64,000 nucleotides of DNA from GCA-003244245 sp963822695 (GCA_963822695.1 CAWGJH010000011.1:1-64000), one strand, 5' to 3'. Numbered from the stretch's first letter, positions 53,401 to 62,378 are shown. Notes: generated by a model from the letters alone, not told the origin. Numbers and translations: made by a program.

Positions 53401-54096
53401 TTACTCTGGGGGACGTGGTGGGGGGGCCGGGGCCTGGACGAGTCCGGTTTGGTAGGCGGCGGCCACCGCTTGGGATTTCTCCCGGACGTTGAGTTTTGCC
53501 ATCACCCGGGCAAGGTGTGTTTTCACGGTGGCTTCGCTGATGAAGAGTTGTATGGCGACGTCGGCGTTGGACATGCCTCGGGCCAGGAGGGTGAGGACTT
53601 CCCGCTCGCGAGGGGTCAGCTGGGCCATTTCCGCTGGGGTGGGTGTGTTCTGCTCAGGTCGGGCGGCGAATTCGTCGATGAGCCGGCGGGTGACGGCGGC
53701 ACCCAGCCATGCGTCGCCGGCGACGACCGCACGGATCGCGGCGACGATCTCGGTGGGGGCGGCGTCTTTGAGGAGGAAGCCCTTGGCTCCGGCATGCAAT
53801 GCCGCGTGGACGGCCTCGTCGATGTGGTAGGTCGTGAGGATAATGATCCTGACGGGTTGCCCGTTCTGCGCGGTTAACTCCTCCTTGATCACAGCGCGGG
53901 TCGCGGCGACGCCGTCGATGCCCGGCATGCGCACATCCATGAGGACCACATCCGGACGCTGGGCGCGGATCTGGGTCAGGGCTTCCTGGCCGTCGGCGGC
54001 TTCAGCGACGACGGTGATGTCTTCCTCGGCATTGACCAGCATGGTGATACCGGCTCGGACGAGCGGCTGGTCATCGACTACCACGACTCGGATCAC
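53401..54096 (-). CDS. NarL/LuxR-family response regulator
   Basis: 231 residues. The receiver domain (1-120) has the acidic pair in 'VVVDDQPLVRAG', phosphoacceptor Asp in 'VVLMDVRMPGIDG', the Thr in 'ILTTYHIDE' and Lys in 'GAKGFLLKDA'. The C-terminal LuxR HTH is 'QLTPREREVLTLLARGMSNA' and 'LFISEATVKTHLARVMAKLN'. It is translated with the histidine kinase upstream (4-base overlap). It should dimerise on phosphorylation and activate target promoters; targets are not evident. Confidence 0.94.
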   Translation of the reverse strand: MIRVVVVDDQPLVRAGITMLVNAEEDITVVAEAADGQEALTQIRAQRPDVVLMDVRMPGIDGVAATRAVIKEELTAQNGQPVRIIILTTYHIDEAVHAALHAGAKGFLLKDAAPTEIVAAIRAVVAGDAWLGAAVTRRLIDEFAARPEQNTPTPAEMAQLTPREREVLTLLARGMSNADVAIQLFISEATVKTHLARVMAKLNVREKSQAVAAAYQTGLVQAPAPPPRPPE

Positions 54097-55385
54097 GCTG
54101 ACACTTTCCCTTGACCCCCGCTGTCTTGGCTAGCGCTGTCTTGGCTAGCGACACGCGGAACTGGCGAGACCGCGGGCGTAGCGAGGGGGAGCGCCGCGCT
54201 CAGTCGGTAGCCGCCCTGGTGAAGGGGTCCCGCGTGCAGGTCGCCACCGGCGGCGTGGGCTCGTTCGCGCAGGCCCACCAGTCCACGACCGCCCGAGAGG
54301 GACTGCCCGCGGGGTGTCCTCGTGACGGTGATGTCGTTGTCGATCTGGATGAGCAGGCCCTGGTCTGTCCAGACGAGCCGCAGGCGGGGGTTGGCGTCCT
54401 TGCCGGCGTGTTTGAGGACGTTGACCAGGCCTTCCTGCACGATCCGGTATGCGGTCAGGTCGATGCTCGGGTCCAGGTCGTGCGGTGTGCCCTCGGTGTG
54501 GACGGTGACGGGCATTCCGATGTCGTTGAGCGAGGTGAGCAGCTCGGGCAAATCCGCTAGTCCGGGTTGTGGTTTGAATTCGCTGGTACCGGCGGCGTGG
54601 TGCGTGGAGTTACTGTCCTCGAGGACTCCGAGGAGGCGGCGTAACTCGGCCATCGCCTGTTTGCCAGCGGTCTCGATGTGCGCCAGCGATCGGGTGACCT
54701 GGGTGAAGTCGGTCTTGGCGACGCGGGCCGCGCCGGCGGCCTGCAAGACGATCACGGTGACCGCGTGGGAGACGATGTCGTGGAGCTCTCGGGCGATTCT
54801 TCTGCGCTCGGTGGCCAGCACTTCGGCTTCCCGGGCCGACTCTCGCTCGCGTTCCAGGTCCCGGACATGCCGCTGGTTGGCCTGGGTCACCCGGCCCAGA
54901 CCCCATGCCCAGCCGGCCGCGACGACAAGAAGCACCCCATTGGTGAAGAATGCCTCGAACGGGCCATGGCCAGGGTGCGGAAGCCTGAGTTCCGCGGCAA
55001 GGTCGAGCCCGATGGGAACAAAAGACGCCAGCAACGCCAGCAGTGAAACTCTCCTGTCTCGATGGACAGCGACCGAGTACAGGGCGACCGTAATTCCCGC
55101 CATGGGGATGTAGTGGGACATGAACGGCCAGGCGGCCACGGCGAACACCCATTGGGTGGCGAAGACAGCCACCGGTGCCGTATCTCGCCAGGCGAGCGGC
55201 ACGAGCGAGACCAGCCCATACAGCCACACGAGGAGCAACCATGGCCTGGTCGTCACTTGACCTAATTCAAGCCATGATGAATAAACGAAGCAGTTGAAGA
55301 TAAAGAGCGCCGAGAACAACAGAGCATCCAGTTTAGTCAGCGGCGGCCTGCAGATACCTCTCGACATCCAACCCGGAATTCTCAT
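54093..55385 (-). CDS. Membrane histidine kinase of the HPK7 (NarX/DesK-like) group
   Basis: 430 residues with four to five N-terminal membrane helices (about 18-150). A HisKA_3 dimerisation domain follows with phosphoacceptor His in 'RRRIARELHDIVSHAVTVIV', then an HATPase_c domain ('AYRIVQEGLVNVLKHAGKD', 'GRGLVGLRERAHAAGG'). A short linker coiled coil ('RDLERERESAREAEVLATER') passes the signal. It overlaps the response regulator gene. The N-terminal sensor has almost no extracellular loop, so it may sense a membrane-related stress, as in cell-envelope responsive pairs. Confidence 0.93.
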   Translation of the reverse strand: MRIPGWMSRGICRPPLTKLDALLFSALFIFNCFVYSSWLELGQVTTRPWLLLVWLYGLVSLVPLAWRDTAPVAVFATQWVFAVAAWPFMSHYIPMAGITVALYSVAVHRDRRVSLLALLASFVPIGLDLAAELRLPHPGHGPFEAFFTNGVLLVVAAGWAWGLGRVTQANQRHVRDLERERESAREAEVLATERRRIARELHDIVSHAVTVIVLQAAGAARVAKTDFTQVTRSLAHIETAGKQAMAELRRLLGVLEDSNSTHHAAGTSEFKPQPGLADLPELLTSLNDIGMPVTVHTEGTPHDLDPSIDLTAYRIVQEGLVNVLKHAGKDANPRLRLVWTDQGLLIQIDNDITVTRTPRGQSLSGGRGLVGLRERAHAAGGDLHAGPLHQGGYRLSAALPLATPAVSPVPRVASQDSASQDSGGQGKVSA

Positions 55386-55513
55386 CGGGTTCCCTCACTG
55401 CGACAGGAAGTCAACGGTACAGTCAACCACCCGGAAGGCTGGTTCCACCACTACGTTTGCCACCTTAGAAGTCGAGGTACGGCCACCGGTCGGATACGGC
55501 AGCCCAGCAGAGC

Positions 55514-55720
55514 CTAGCATGGACCGGGCGTGGTACCACAGGCGAGGACAAAATGATCCGAGGGGAACGCGGGATGGTTGTTCGCGGGCACTAACGCGGC
55601 GGCGGCGGCGGAAATGGCTACAAGAAGTGTTATGACAGCTACCATGGTGCGCCTGTATGGCGACTGCGCATGGGTACGCCTTTGAACCTCACGCCCGGGA
55701 GGTCTCCCAAAGGAAATCAT
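55514..55720 (-). CDS. Small membrane-anchored or secreted peptide near the two-component genes
   Basis: A 68-residue frame with ATG at 55720 preceded by GGAG. A basic front ('GREVQRRTHAQSPYRRT') leads to a hydrophobic stretch ('MVAVITLLVAISAAAAALV') and then a short tail 'PANNHPAFPSDHFVLACGTT' ending PGPC with two Cys. It may be an exported peptide or a single-pass protein. It stands upstream of the kinase on the same strand, so it could be part of that signalling unit. No family recognised; it may not be translated. Confidence 0.4.
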   Translation of the reverse strand: MISFGRPPGREVQRRTHAQSPYRRTMVAVITLLVAISAAAAALVPANNHPAFPSDHFVLACGTTPGPC

Positions 55721-56070
55721 CATGGTCTCCAATCCTCAACGGCAACACATGTTGCAATCACCAATCAATGTACGAGTAATGGTACTCTTATCTCGCTCAG
55801 AGACAACCCCTAATAGGCGACAACCCACAGATGTAGAAACCATCCTGGACTACCCCAGCTGATGTAGGGGGACTGCATAACCTGGAGTACGCGGACGACG
55901 ATCTGTGGAAATTCTGACCACGAGAGTAACTGCCGCTCGCCCGAACAGGGGCATCTGCCAACCCAGAGGGGCTCGTCTCAGCGGGTGACAGACCTGGTAG
56001 AGACCGGGCTGCCAAAGGTTCGCCAAAGGGTCACCAAAGGTCATCTGGACGGAGGAGAGATAATGAGCGC
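55721..56070. other. Gap between small peptide and dus
   Basis: No gene is supported. Short minus-strand frames here lack ribosome binding sites and normal composition. A GGAGGAGAG segment at 56049-56057 is the likely ribosome binding site region of the dus gene, and the near repeat GGTTCGCCAAAGGGTCACCAAAGG lies just before it. Confidence 0.4.
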
Positions 56071-57219
56071 GTGCCTACCGTACGACGGTCGCTGAGAATC
56101 GGTCCTTACCAGGCCGACCCGCCGGTCGTGCTCGCGCCGATGGCTGGGATCACCAATGTGGCGTTCCGGCGGCTGTGTCGCGAACACGGTGCCGGGTTGT
56201 ACATCTGCGAGATGATCACCAGCCGGGCTCTGGTGGAACGGCACCCCGGCACCCTGCGGATGATCAGCTTCGACGCCGCGGAGCGGCCCCGCTCGATGCA
56301 GCTCTACGGGGTCGATCCGGTGACGATCCGCAAGGCCGTGGAGATGGTTCGCGGTAAGGATCTCGCTGATCACGTCAACCTCAACTTCGGCTGCCCGGTC
56401 CCGAAGGTCACCCGCCGAGGGGGTGGTGCCGCGCTGCCCTACAAGCGGGCACTGTTCGGCGAGATCGTCCGCTGCGCCGTCGAGGCTGCCGGACCCATCC
56501 CCGTCACGGTGAAGTTCCGGATCGGCATCGACGACGAGCACCGCACGTTCCTCGACGCCGGGCGGATCGCGCAGGACGCCGGAGTGGCCGCCGTGACGCT
56601 GCACGCGCGCACCGCCGCGCAGCGCTACTCGGGCAGCGCCGACTGGGACGCCATCGCCGCGCTCAAGCAGGCCGTCACGTCGATCCCGGTGCTGGGCAAC
56701 GGGGACATCTTCGCCGCCAGGGATGCGATCCGGATGGTCGAGCACACCGGCTGCGACGGGGTCGTGGTGGGTCGCGGCTGCCTCGGACGGCCGTGGCTGT
56801 TTGCCGAGCTCGAGGCCGCCTTCCGGCAACAACACGGGCAACACGGGCCACACGGCATCCCCGCCCCACCGACGCTGGGGCAGGTGGCGACGATCCTGCG
56901 CCGCCACGCCGAGTTGCTCACCCACACCCTCGGCCTCGACAGAGGCCTCCGTGACCTGCGCAAGCACGTCTCCTGGTATCTGCACGGCTTCCCGGTCGGC
57001 GGGGACGTGCGGCGCACGCTGGGCATGGTGTCCAGCTTCGCCGAGTTGGACGAGGCGCTAGCCCGGCTGGACCCCGACGTCCCCTTCCCGCCCGACGCGG
57101 ACGGTCCCCGGGGCCGTCAAGGTTCACCCGGTCGGGTGGCGCTACCGCAGGGATGGCTGGACGACCCAATGGACCTCGCGGTCCCGGCAGGCGCCGAGCT
57201 ACCCCATTCCGGCGGGTGA
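56071..57219 (+). CDS. dusB: tRNA-dihydrouridine synthase
   Basis: 382 residues, GTG start. FMN barrel motifs: 'PPVVLAPMAGITNVAFRRLC', active-site Cys in 'NLNFGCPVPKVTRRGGGAAL', 'VTVKFRIGIDD', 'LHARTAAQRYSGSADW' and 'VLGNGDIFAARDAIRM'. It reduces uridines in the D-loop of tRNA with NADPH. The C-terminal helical tRNA-binding domain ('LRKHVSWYLHGFPVGGD') is present and a Pro/Gly-rich tail follows. The same gene lies near phoU, mshD and glnR in mycobacteria, which supports a conserved chromosomal block here. Confidence 0.94.
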   Translation: MPTVRRSLRIGPYQADPPVVLAPMAGITNVAFRRLCREHGAGLYICEMITSRALVERHPGTLRMISFDAAERPRSMQLYGVDPVTIRKAVEMVRGKDLADHVNLNFGCPVPKVTRRGGGAALPYKRALFGEIVRCAVEAAGPIPVTVKFRIGIDDEHRTFLDAGRIAQDAGVAAVTLHARTAAQRYSGSADWDAIAALKQAVTSIPVLGNGDIFAARDAIRMVEHTGCDGVVVGRGCLGRPWLFAELEAAFRQQHGQHGPHGIPAPPTLGQVATILRRHAELLTHTLGLDRGLRDLRKHVSWYLHGFPVGGDVRRTLGMVSSFAELDEALARLDPDVPFPPDADGPRGRQGSPGRVALPQGWLDDPMDLAVPAGAELPHSGG

Positions 57220-57297
57220 ACAGCGCTGGGACCGGGTTCACCTCGGCTTCACGTAACCACCGAGACTCCGGCGGCTTTCCGCACGTACCCTCGGGCA

Positions 57298-57945
57298 ATG
57301 CGGCAGACCTTCCACGCCGAGCTGGACAGCCTGATCGACGACCTGACCAAGGCCGTTCGGCTGGCCAGCCAGATGATGACCAACGCCTCAACCGCGCTGA
57401 ATCAAGCCGACCTGGGGCTCGCCACGATGGTCATCTCCGGCGAGGGGGAGATGACGGCGCTGCGCGACGACATGGACCAGCGCTGCGTCAGGCTACTCGT
57501 CCTGCAGGCCCCGGTGGCCACCGACCTGCGAATGGTGGTCGCGGTCATGCACGCGGTGGGCGACGTGGGGCGGATGTGCAACCTGGCCCAGCACATCGCC
57601 AAAATCGCCCGGATGAAGCACCCGACGGTGCAGATCCCGGGTGAGGTCCGCCCAGTCTTCGCGCGGATGAGCATGCTCGCCACCCGCCTGGCGCAGGACG
57701 CCGCGACAGCGATCGAAAGCCGGGATCCGCTGTCCGCCCATCGGCTGGCACAGGCCGACGAGGAGGTAGACGCGCTGCGCCGACAAATCTTCCGGATCCT
57801 GTTCACCGAGGACTGGTCGCACGGGGTGGAACCGGCGGTAGACGCCGCGCTGATCGGCCGCTACTACGAGCGCTTCGCCGACCACGCGGTGGCGATCGCG
57901 CGCCAAGTCAGCTTCCTCGTCACTGGCCTACCGCCCCAGCGGTGA
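57298..57945 (+). CDS. phoU: Phosphate-signalling protein PhoU
   Basis: 215 residues forming two three-helix PhoU repeats. Metal-cluster motifs of the ExxxD type appear in 'GEGEMTALRDDMDQRC' and 'ADEEVDALRRQIFRIL'; 'DLRMVVAVMHAVGDVGRMCN' and 'IGRYYERFADHAVAIARQVS' are further conserved segments. PhoU lowers phosphate uptake by the Pst system and damps phosphate two-component signalling. No pst genes are nearby, so it acts in trans. It is 78 bases after dus and convergent with mshD. Confidence 0.95.
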   Translation: MRQTFHAELDSLIDDLTKAVRLASQMMTNASTALNQADLGLATMVISGEGEMTALRDDMDQRCVRLLVLQAPVATDLRMVVAVMHAVGDVGRMCNLAQHIAKIARMKHPTVQIPGEVRPVFARMSMLATRLAQDAATAIESRDPLSAHRLAQADEEVDALRRQIFRILFTEDWSHGVEPAVDAALIGRYYERFADHAVAIARQVSFLVTGLPPQR

Positions 57946-57985
57946 ACCCCAGCGGTGACTCCCCAGCACCGCGGCCAGGACCCGG

Positions 57986-58873
57986 TCAGGGGCGTAAGAA
58001 TTCCACGTCGGTGTGGTGGTGTGTGAAGCCCAGCTTCTGGTAGGTCCGCAGGGCGGCGGCGTTGTCGGATTCGACGTAGAGAATCGCTTCCGGCGCTCCC
58101 CGCTCGCGCAGATGCGCGAGCCCCGCCACGGTCAGCACACTGCCGAGACCGATGCCCTGGGCGTCGGGGTCAACCGCGACCACATAGACCTCACCGAGGC
58201 CGTTGGGGTGCACCTTGGTCCAGTGGAAGCCGAGCAGCCGGCCGGCCGGGTCCACCGCCAGCAGGAACCCCTTGGGGTCGAACCACAGCTGTGCCTCGCG
58301 CACCACGAGCTCGCGGGTATCCCATCGTCGCTGCTCAGGGTGCCAGGTGAACGCGCGATTGTTCACCCGCACCACTGCGGCCTCGTCCTCACCTGGCACG
58401 AAGGCCCGCAGCGCCACCCCGTCAGGAAGGGCTCGGAGCGGGATCGGCTCGGCCAGCCTGCGACGCAACTGAAACAGTTCGCGTCGACGAGCCAGCCCGG
58501 CCCGCCGCGCCAGCCGGAGCGCCGCTGGGTGCTCCCCGTGCGCCCACACCCAGAGCGGCCCGTGCACCCGATCGAGCAGCGCTGCGAGCAGCGCGCTGCC
58601 CACCCCGCGGCGCCGGTGCCCGGGGTGAACCGCGAACTCGGCAGTGCGACGCTCGAGGAGTTCGTCCAGTCCCGCGTAGCCGATCAGCGTGCCCGCCGCG
58701 TCGGAGGCCAGCAGGTGCCGCACCAACCCGGCACCGGGATGGTGTAGCCGCAGCGCCGCCGCTTCGGAGATGGGGTCGACGCCGTCCGCGGCCGCGACGG
58801 CGGCCAGCAGTTCCACTGCGGCGGCGACCTGTCCGTCGGACGGCTGAACGATCCAGTCCAGCGCCAGAGTCAC
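57986..58873 (-). CDS. mshD: Mycothiol synthase MshD (double GNAT acetyltransferase)
   Basis: The GTG at 58873 gives 295 residues; longer upstream frames run through the glnR gene and are not real. Two GNAT domains are seen: the N-terminal one with 'FAVHPGHRRRGVGSALLAAL' and the active C-terminal one with 'VVAVDPDAQGIGLGSVLTVA'. 'FTWHPEQRRWD' and 'LYVESDNAAALRTYQKLGF' are MshD hallmarks. It acetylates Cys-GlcN-inositol with acetyl-CoA as the last step of mycothiol synthesis, which marks the host as an actinobacterium. It follows glnR by seven bases, forming an operon. Confidence 0.94.
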   Translation of the reverse strand: MTLALDWIVQPSDGQVAAAVELLAAVAAADGVDPISEAAALRLHHPGAGLVRHLLASDAAGTLIGYAGLDELLERRTAEFAVHPGHRRRGVGSALLAALLDRVHGPLWVWAHGEHPAALRLARRAGLARRRELFQLRRRLAEPIPLRALPDGVALRAFVPGEDEAAVVRVNNRAFTWHPEQRRWDTRELVVREAQLWFDPKGFLLAVDPAGRLLGFHWTKVHPNGLGEVYVVAVDPDAQGIGLGSVLTVAGLAHLRERGAPEAILYVESDNAAALRTYQKLGFTHHHTDVEFLRP

Positions 58874-58880
58874 CCTCTGG

Positions 58881-59714
58881 TCAACTCCGTTGCACGGGCA
58901 GTGATTCCGGCCCAGCCCCTCGGAATTGGGCTCGATCCGAATGTGCCCGATCTGGATCAGCGCTGTCCGCGGTCTCGGCGTCATGCTCGGCGGCGCGGTC
59001 GTGTTCAGCGCGGTCTTGCTCGGCCCGATCCCGGGAACCCATGGTGCGTACCGGTCGGACGAACTTGTAGCCGACGTTGCGCACCGTGCCGATGAGCTGC
59101 TCGTGCTCCGGGCCGAGCTTGGCGCGCAGCCGCCGCACATGGACGTCAACCGTGCGGGTGCCGCCGAAGAAGTCATAACCCCATACCTCCTGCAGCAACT
59201 GCGCGCGGGTGAACACCCGGCCAGCGTGCTGCGCGAGGTACTTGATCAGCTCAAACTCCTTGTAGGTGAGGTCCAGCGGCCGGCCGCGCAGCCGGGCGGT
59301 ATAGGTGGTCTCGTCGATCACCAGCTCGCCGAGCACCAGGGAGCTGCCGCGACCCGCGACGGACTCGGCGGCACGCCGCGCGACCAGCAGCCGAAGCCGG
59401 GCATCGACCTCGGCCGGGCCCGCGGTGGGCAGCAGGATCTCATCGGAACCCCAGTCTGCGGACAGCGCCACCAACCCGCCTTCACTGATCACGACCACCA
59501 CCGGCACATCCAGCCCGGTGGATCCCAGCAAGCGGCACAAACTGCGCGAACCAGCCAGGTCTGAGCGGGCATCGACCAGTACCGCGTCGTACGGGCCGGC
59601 GTCGAGCAGGGCGGCGACCTCCGGGGCGGCCGACCGCACGCCGTGCCCCAACAAGGACAGCGCGGGCAGCACCGAGGCCGGGCCAGGGTCCGCGGTGAGC
59701 AGTAGCAGCTCCAT
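58881..59714 (-). CDS. glnR: GlnR-type nitrogen regulator (OmpR-family, atypical receiver)
   Basis: The ATG at 59714 (AGGAGGG seven bases before) gives 277 residues. The front reads 'MELLLLTADPGPASVLPALS' and 'VLVDARSDLAGSRSLCRLLG', as in GlnR, whose receiver lacks the usual acidic triad and works without phosphorylation. The winged-helix domain is 'LVIDETTYTARLRGRPLDLT', 'YKEFELIKYLAQHAGRVFTR' and 'GTRTVDVHVRRLRAKLG'. It controls glnA, amtB and nitrite/nitrate genes. A 45-residue tail rich in 'DRAEHDRA'-type repeats is longer than usual. The adjacent mshD is co-transcribed, as in mycobacteria. Confidence 0.93.
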   Translation of the reverse strand: MELLLLTADPGPASVLPALSLLGHGVRSAAPEVAALLDAGPYDAVLVDARSDLAGSRSLCRLLGSTGLDVPVVVVISEGGLVALSADWGSDEILLPTAGPAEVDARLRLLVARRAAESVAGRGSSLVLGELVIDETTYTARLRGRPLDLTYKEFELIKYLAQHAGRVFTRAQLLQEVWGYDFFGGTRTVDVHVRRLRAKLGPEHEQLIGTVRNVGYKFVRPVRTMGSRDRAEQDRAEHDRAAEHDAETADSADPDRAHSDRAQFRGAGPESLPVQRS

Positions 59715-59875
59715 GCCCGCTCCCTCCTGCCGTTCGTTGGAGGCCGGTGGTGCCATCACCGGGTCAAGTCCCAGGGTGGGGCCGCGACCTGCCGGGAGTT
59801 CTGCGAAGAATACCGTGCCGCTCGACGGACGACACACAACGAACAGGAACGAAATGGACAGGACGGTAAAGGCGG

Positions 59876-60682
59876 GTGCGTAAGCTGATCATCGCGGTGC
59901 TGGTCGTCGTGGCCCTGGCCGTGGCGGCGGACTTCGCTGCCGCGTCAGTTGCCGAACACAGGGTAGCCACGCAGCTACGCCAACAGTTCACATTGTCCAG
60001 CGACCCATCTGTGCGGATCAACGGCTTTCCGTTCCTCACCCAGGCGCTGGCTGGCCGGTATTCCGCCATCGACGTGCGGGCGAGTGGCCTGTCCGTGGAC
60101 CAGCTGCACGACCTTGACGTGGAGGCGACGCTGCACAACGTCGATGCACCGCTGTCCGAGGTGACCTCGGGCCACCTCCAGTCGGTACATGCGGCGCAGG
60201 TGGACGGTCGGGTCCGGATCAAGGACTCCGACCTCGGGCGGGCAATCGGGCTCGAAGACCTGCGGATCCAGCAGCCCTCTGACCAGGAGATCAAGGAACT
60301 GCTGCCGCCGGGTACGCAGTCGCGCGGCACTTCCGCTGGCGATGTCACCCGGGGCAACCGCGCACCGATCCGGATGGAGGCGAGCACCACCCTCGCCGGC
60401 CAGCGCATCGAGATCATCGGGATCGGAGTGATCGAGCTCACCGGTAGCGTGGTACGGATCACCGCCAGCGACGTGCGGCTGTCCCGGGACGGCGCGGGTG
60501 AGGTAGGCCTGCCACGGGAGATCCGCCAGACTTTGCTCAAGACGCTGAGCACCGCCGTCAAACCCGGCGGCCTCCCGTTCGCCGTCACCCCCACCAGGGT
60601 CTGGGTGGAGACCGGATCGGTGGTCGTGGAGGGCACCGCGAACAACGTCACGATCAGCCACACCGGGATCGGCGTCAGCTAA
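59876..60682 (+). CDS. lmeA: LmeA-like periplasmic phospholipid-binding protein (DUF2993)
   Basis: 268 residues from a GTG at 59876. An uncleaved or cleaved N-terminal helix ('LIIAVLVVVALAVAADFAAA') exports it. The DUF2993 body has 'VRINGFPFLTQALAGRYSAI' and a lipid-binding beta-rich C-terminus ('GLPFAVTPTRVWVETGSVVV'). In mycobacteria LmeA (the neighbour of glnR) binds phospholipids and supports mannan elongation of lipomannan in the envelope. Divergent from glnR with a 161-base promoter region between. Confidence 0.9.
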   Translation: MRKLIIAVLVVVALAVAADFAAASVAEHRVATQLRQQFTLSSDPSVRINGFPFLTQALAGRYSAIDVRASGLSVDQLHDLDVEATLHNVDAPLSEVTSGHLQSVHAAQVDGRVRIKDSDLGRAIGLEDLRIQQPSDQEIKELLPPGTQSRGTSAGDVTRGNRAPIRMEASTTLAGQRIEIIGIGVIELTGSVVRITASDVRLSRDGAGEVGLPREIRQTLLKTLSTAVKPGGLPFAVTPTRVWVETGSVVVEGTANNVTISHTGIGVS

Positions 60683-60727
60683 TCCGGCCTTCTCGACGCC
60701 GACGGCAGCGGGTCAACATCGGTGGAT

Positions 60728-61993
60728 TCACCGCGTGAACAGCAGTGCCCCGACGCTCACGGCCAGCGCCACGACCGCCAGGCCCAGACTGGTGAGTACA
60801 AACTTGCACAGCGGGACATGAAGACCATGATCACGGCAGGACTCCAGGCACAGCACTGTCGCCAATGACGCCCAAGGAGTGACGATCGACCCCACGTTGG
60901 TGCCAACGAGCAGAGCCAACAACTGATCGCTGTTCGCCGTCGGGATGGCTGCCTCTCCCGCAGTATAGGCGGGCAGGTTGTTGAGCACATTGGATAATCC
61001 GGCGCCGGCCGCTGCGGCCCGATATGATCCGATGCCGTTGTGATCTGTGCCGATGAGCGCGGTCATGACCTCGGCCAGACCATACCGGCTCAGTGTCGGA
61101 ACCACCAGGAACAGTCCGGTGACGAAGACCAGCAGCTGCCAGGGGATCAGGTCCAGCCGTAGCTTTCCTCGATCGAGAACAGCGAAGGCGACCACGACGA
61201 TCAGCGCGGCGGCGGCGGCGGAATAGCCGATCTGCTGGTGGATGAACGGGATGGCGAGGATGAACAACAGGCAAGCCGCCCCCGCCACCCAGAAAAGGGT
61301 GCGCTGCCGGGGCCGATCAAGTCTGACCGGTGGCGACGGAACGTAACGATCGGCGCCCCGCTCGCCCCGGCGCCAATAGCAGACCCAGAGAAAGAACATG
61401 GTCGATGCAACCGCGGCCAGTTGCGGGAGCCACATCCGGGCGGCGAACGCCGGTGCCGCGAGCGCCACCCGATCAGCGGCAAGGAGATTCGTGAGGTTCG
61501 AGACGGGAAGCAGTAGACTTGCGGTGTTGGCCAGCCAGACAGTAGTCATTGCAAGCGGGAGGGCCGCGATCCGCGCCTTGGGCGCAAGAGCCAGCATCAC
61601 CGGCGTGAGTAACACAGCCGTCGTGTCAAGGTTGAGGAACATTGTTGTGAGGGAGACAAAGGTCACGCATAACAAGAACAGCGCCAGGTAATTACCCCGT
61701 CCCACGACCGTCATGCTGGCTGCGATGACGTCGAAGACTTGTGCCTGTTTGGCAAGCTTGGCCAGCACAATCACACTGCCCAGAAATAGCAGCAGAGGCG
61801 CGATCCGCCGTAGGTTGGCCTCGGCCTGCACTGCCGGCAACAGCCCGGTCACTACGCACAGGATCCCAGCGATGAACAGCCCGATCCTGATCCAGTCCAG
61901 CACGGTGAGCTTGCGCAGCACCGCGCGCCGGCCCCGAGGCCCCTGGGCAGCATCCCCCTGGACGGGCACAAAACGGTCGGGCACACACGACAT
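60728..61993 (-). CDS. SLC13/ArsB-like anion or sodium-coupled transporter
   Basis: 421 residues with ten to twelve membrane helices. Ion-transporter (CitMHS/ArsB) features: 'LLLFLGSVIVLAKLAKQAQV', 'TTMFLNLDTTAVLLTPVMLA', 'NTASLLLPVSNLTNLL' and the mirrored 'GAGLSNVLNNLPAYTAGEAA' and 'ALLVGTNVGSIVTPWASLA'. The paired SNLTN and TNVGS re-entrant loops are the substrate site. Substrate could be a dicarboxylate, sulfate or arsenite. In mycobacteria a thioredoxin-like gene (thiX) sits at this place between lmeA and the rhodanese gene; here this transporter takes it. A sulfur-related substrate is attractive because of its neighbours but unproven. Confidence 0.87.
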   Translation of the reverse strand: MSCVPDRFVPVQGDAAQGPRGRRAVLRKLTVLDWIRIGLFIAGILCVVTGLLPAVQAEANLRRIAPLLLFLGSVIVLAKLAKQAQVFDVIAASMTVVGRGNYLALFLLCVTFVSLTTMFLNLDTTAVLLTPVMLALAPKARIAALPLAMTTVWLANTASLLLPVSNLTNLLAADRVALAAPAFAARMWLPQLAAVASTMFFLWVCYWRRGERGADRYVPSPPVRLDRPRQRTLFWVAGAACLLFILAIPFIHQQIGYSAAAAALIVVVAFAVLDRGKLRLDLIPWQLLVFVTGLFLVVPTLSRYGLAEVMTALIGTDHNGIGSYRAAAAGAGLSNVLNNLPAYTAGEAAIPTANSDQLLALLVGTNVGSIVTPWASLATVLCLESCRDHGLHVPLCKFVLTSLGLAVVALAVSVGALLFTR

Positions 61994-62118
61994 GATCTTG
62001 GTTCACTCTCATCAGCGCAAGGATCTCGGCGCACACTTGCTGCTGCTGCTGGGCGACTTCGGGCGGAGTTTATGGACGACAGTCCCGCGGACCGAGCGTC
62101 TCCGGTAACCTCGCCCTC

Positions 62119-62193
62119 GTGCACTCGCTGCTGACCAAGCGCCGAGCGGTCGATTTCTGCCGCTTGCACAGTAGCCTCTGTCAGCTGCCCTGA
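62119..62193 (+). CDS. Cys-containing leader peptide of the rhodanese operon (attenuator)
   Basis: A GTG at 62119 opens a 24-residue peptide whose core is 'LLTKRRAVDFCRLHSSLC'. The pattern LTxRRxVDxCRxxSxxC is that of the actinobacterial putative leader peptides found before sulfur-metabolism genes, which are thought to stall ribosomes when cysteine is short. Cys14 and Cys21 sit near the end. Downstream, GGCGGTGACTCC and GGATCACCGTCC can pair (near 62197 and 62230) as an attenuator hairpin. The rhodanese gene starts 181 bases later on the same strand. No strong ribosome binding site is seen, so it may be leaderless. Confidence 0.72.
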   Translation: MHSLLTKRRAVDFCRLHSSLCQLP

Positions 62194-62282
62194 CCGGGCG
62201 GTGACTCCCGCGCGATCGCTGGTGAGCAGCGGATCACCGTCCTGACCTCCGGATATCCCACCTTCCTCGGTCAGGAGCAGTC

Positions 62283-62378
62283 ATGACCCAACACCCGCCT
62301 CTGGCCGGCGGCGCCGCTGCGCGGCCGGGGAGCACTGTTATGAACAAGGCCAACGCAGAACGAGGAGCCCTCACATGA
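62283..62378 (+). CDS. 31-residue ORF translationally coupled to the rhodanese gene
   Basis: An ATG at 62283 with AGGAG five bases before it opens 'MTQHPPLAGGAAARPGSTVM' and continues to a TGA at 62376 that overlaps the rhodanese start (ATGA). This good ribosome binding site and coupling suggest it is translated, either as a small protein or to load ribosomes onto the next gene. It has no Cys, so it is not the sulfur sensor itself. Confidence 0.4.
   Translation: MTQHPPLAGGAAARPGSTVMNKANAERGALT

Noticed and set aside
57986..59176. 396-residue version of MshD starting at 59176
   Set aside because: The extra 101 residues are antisense-like low-complexity sequence overlapping glnR; the family start fits the GTG at 58873.
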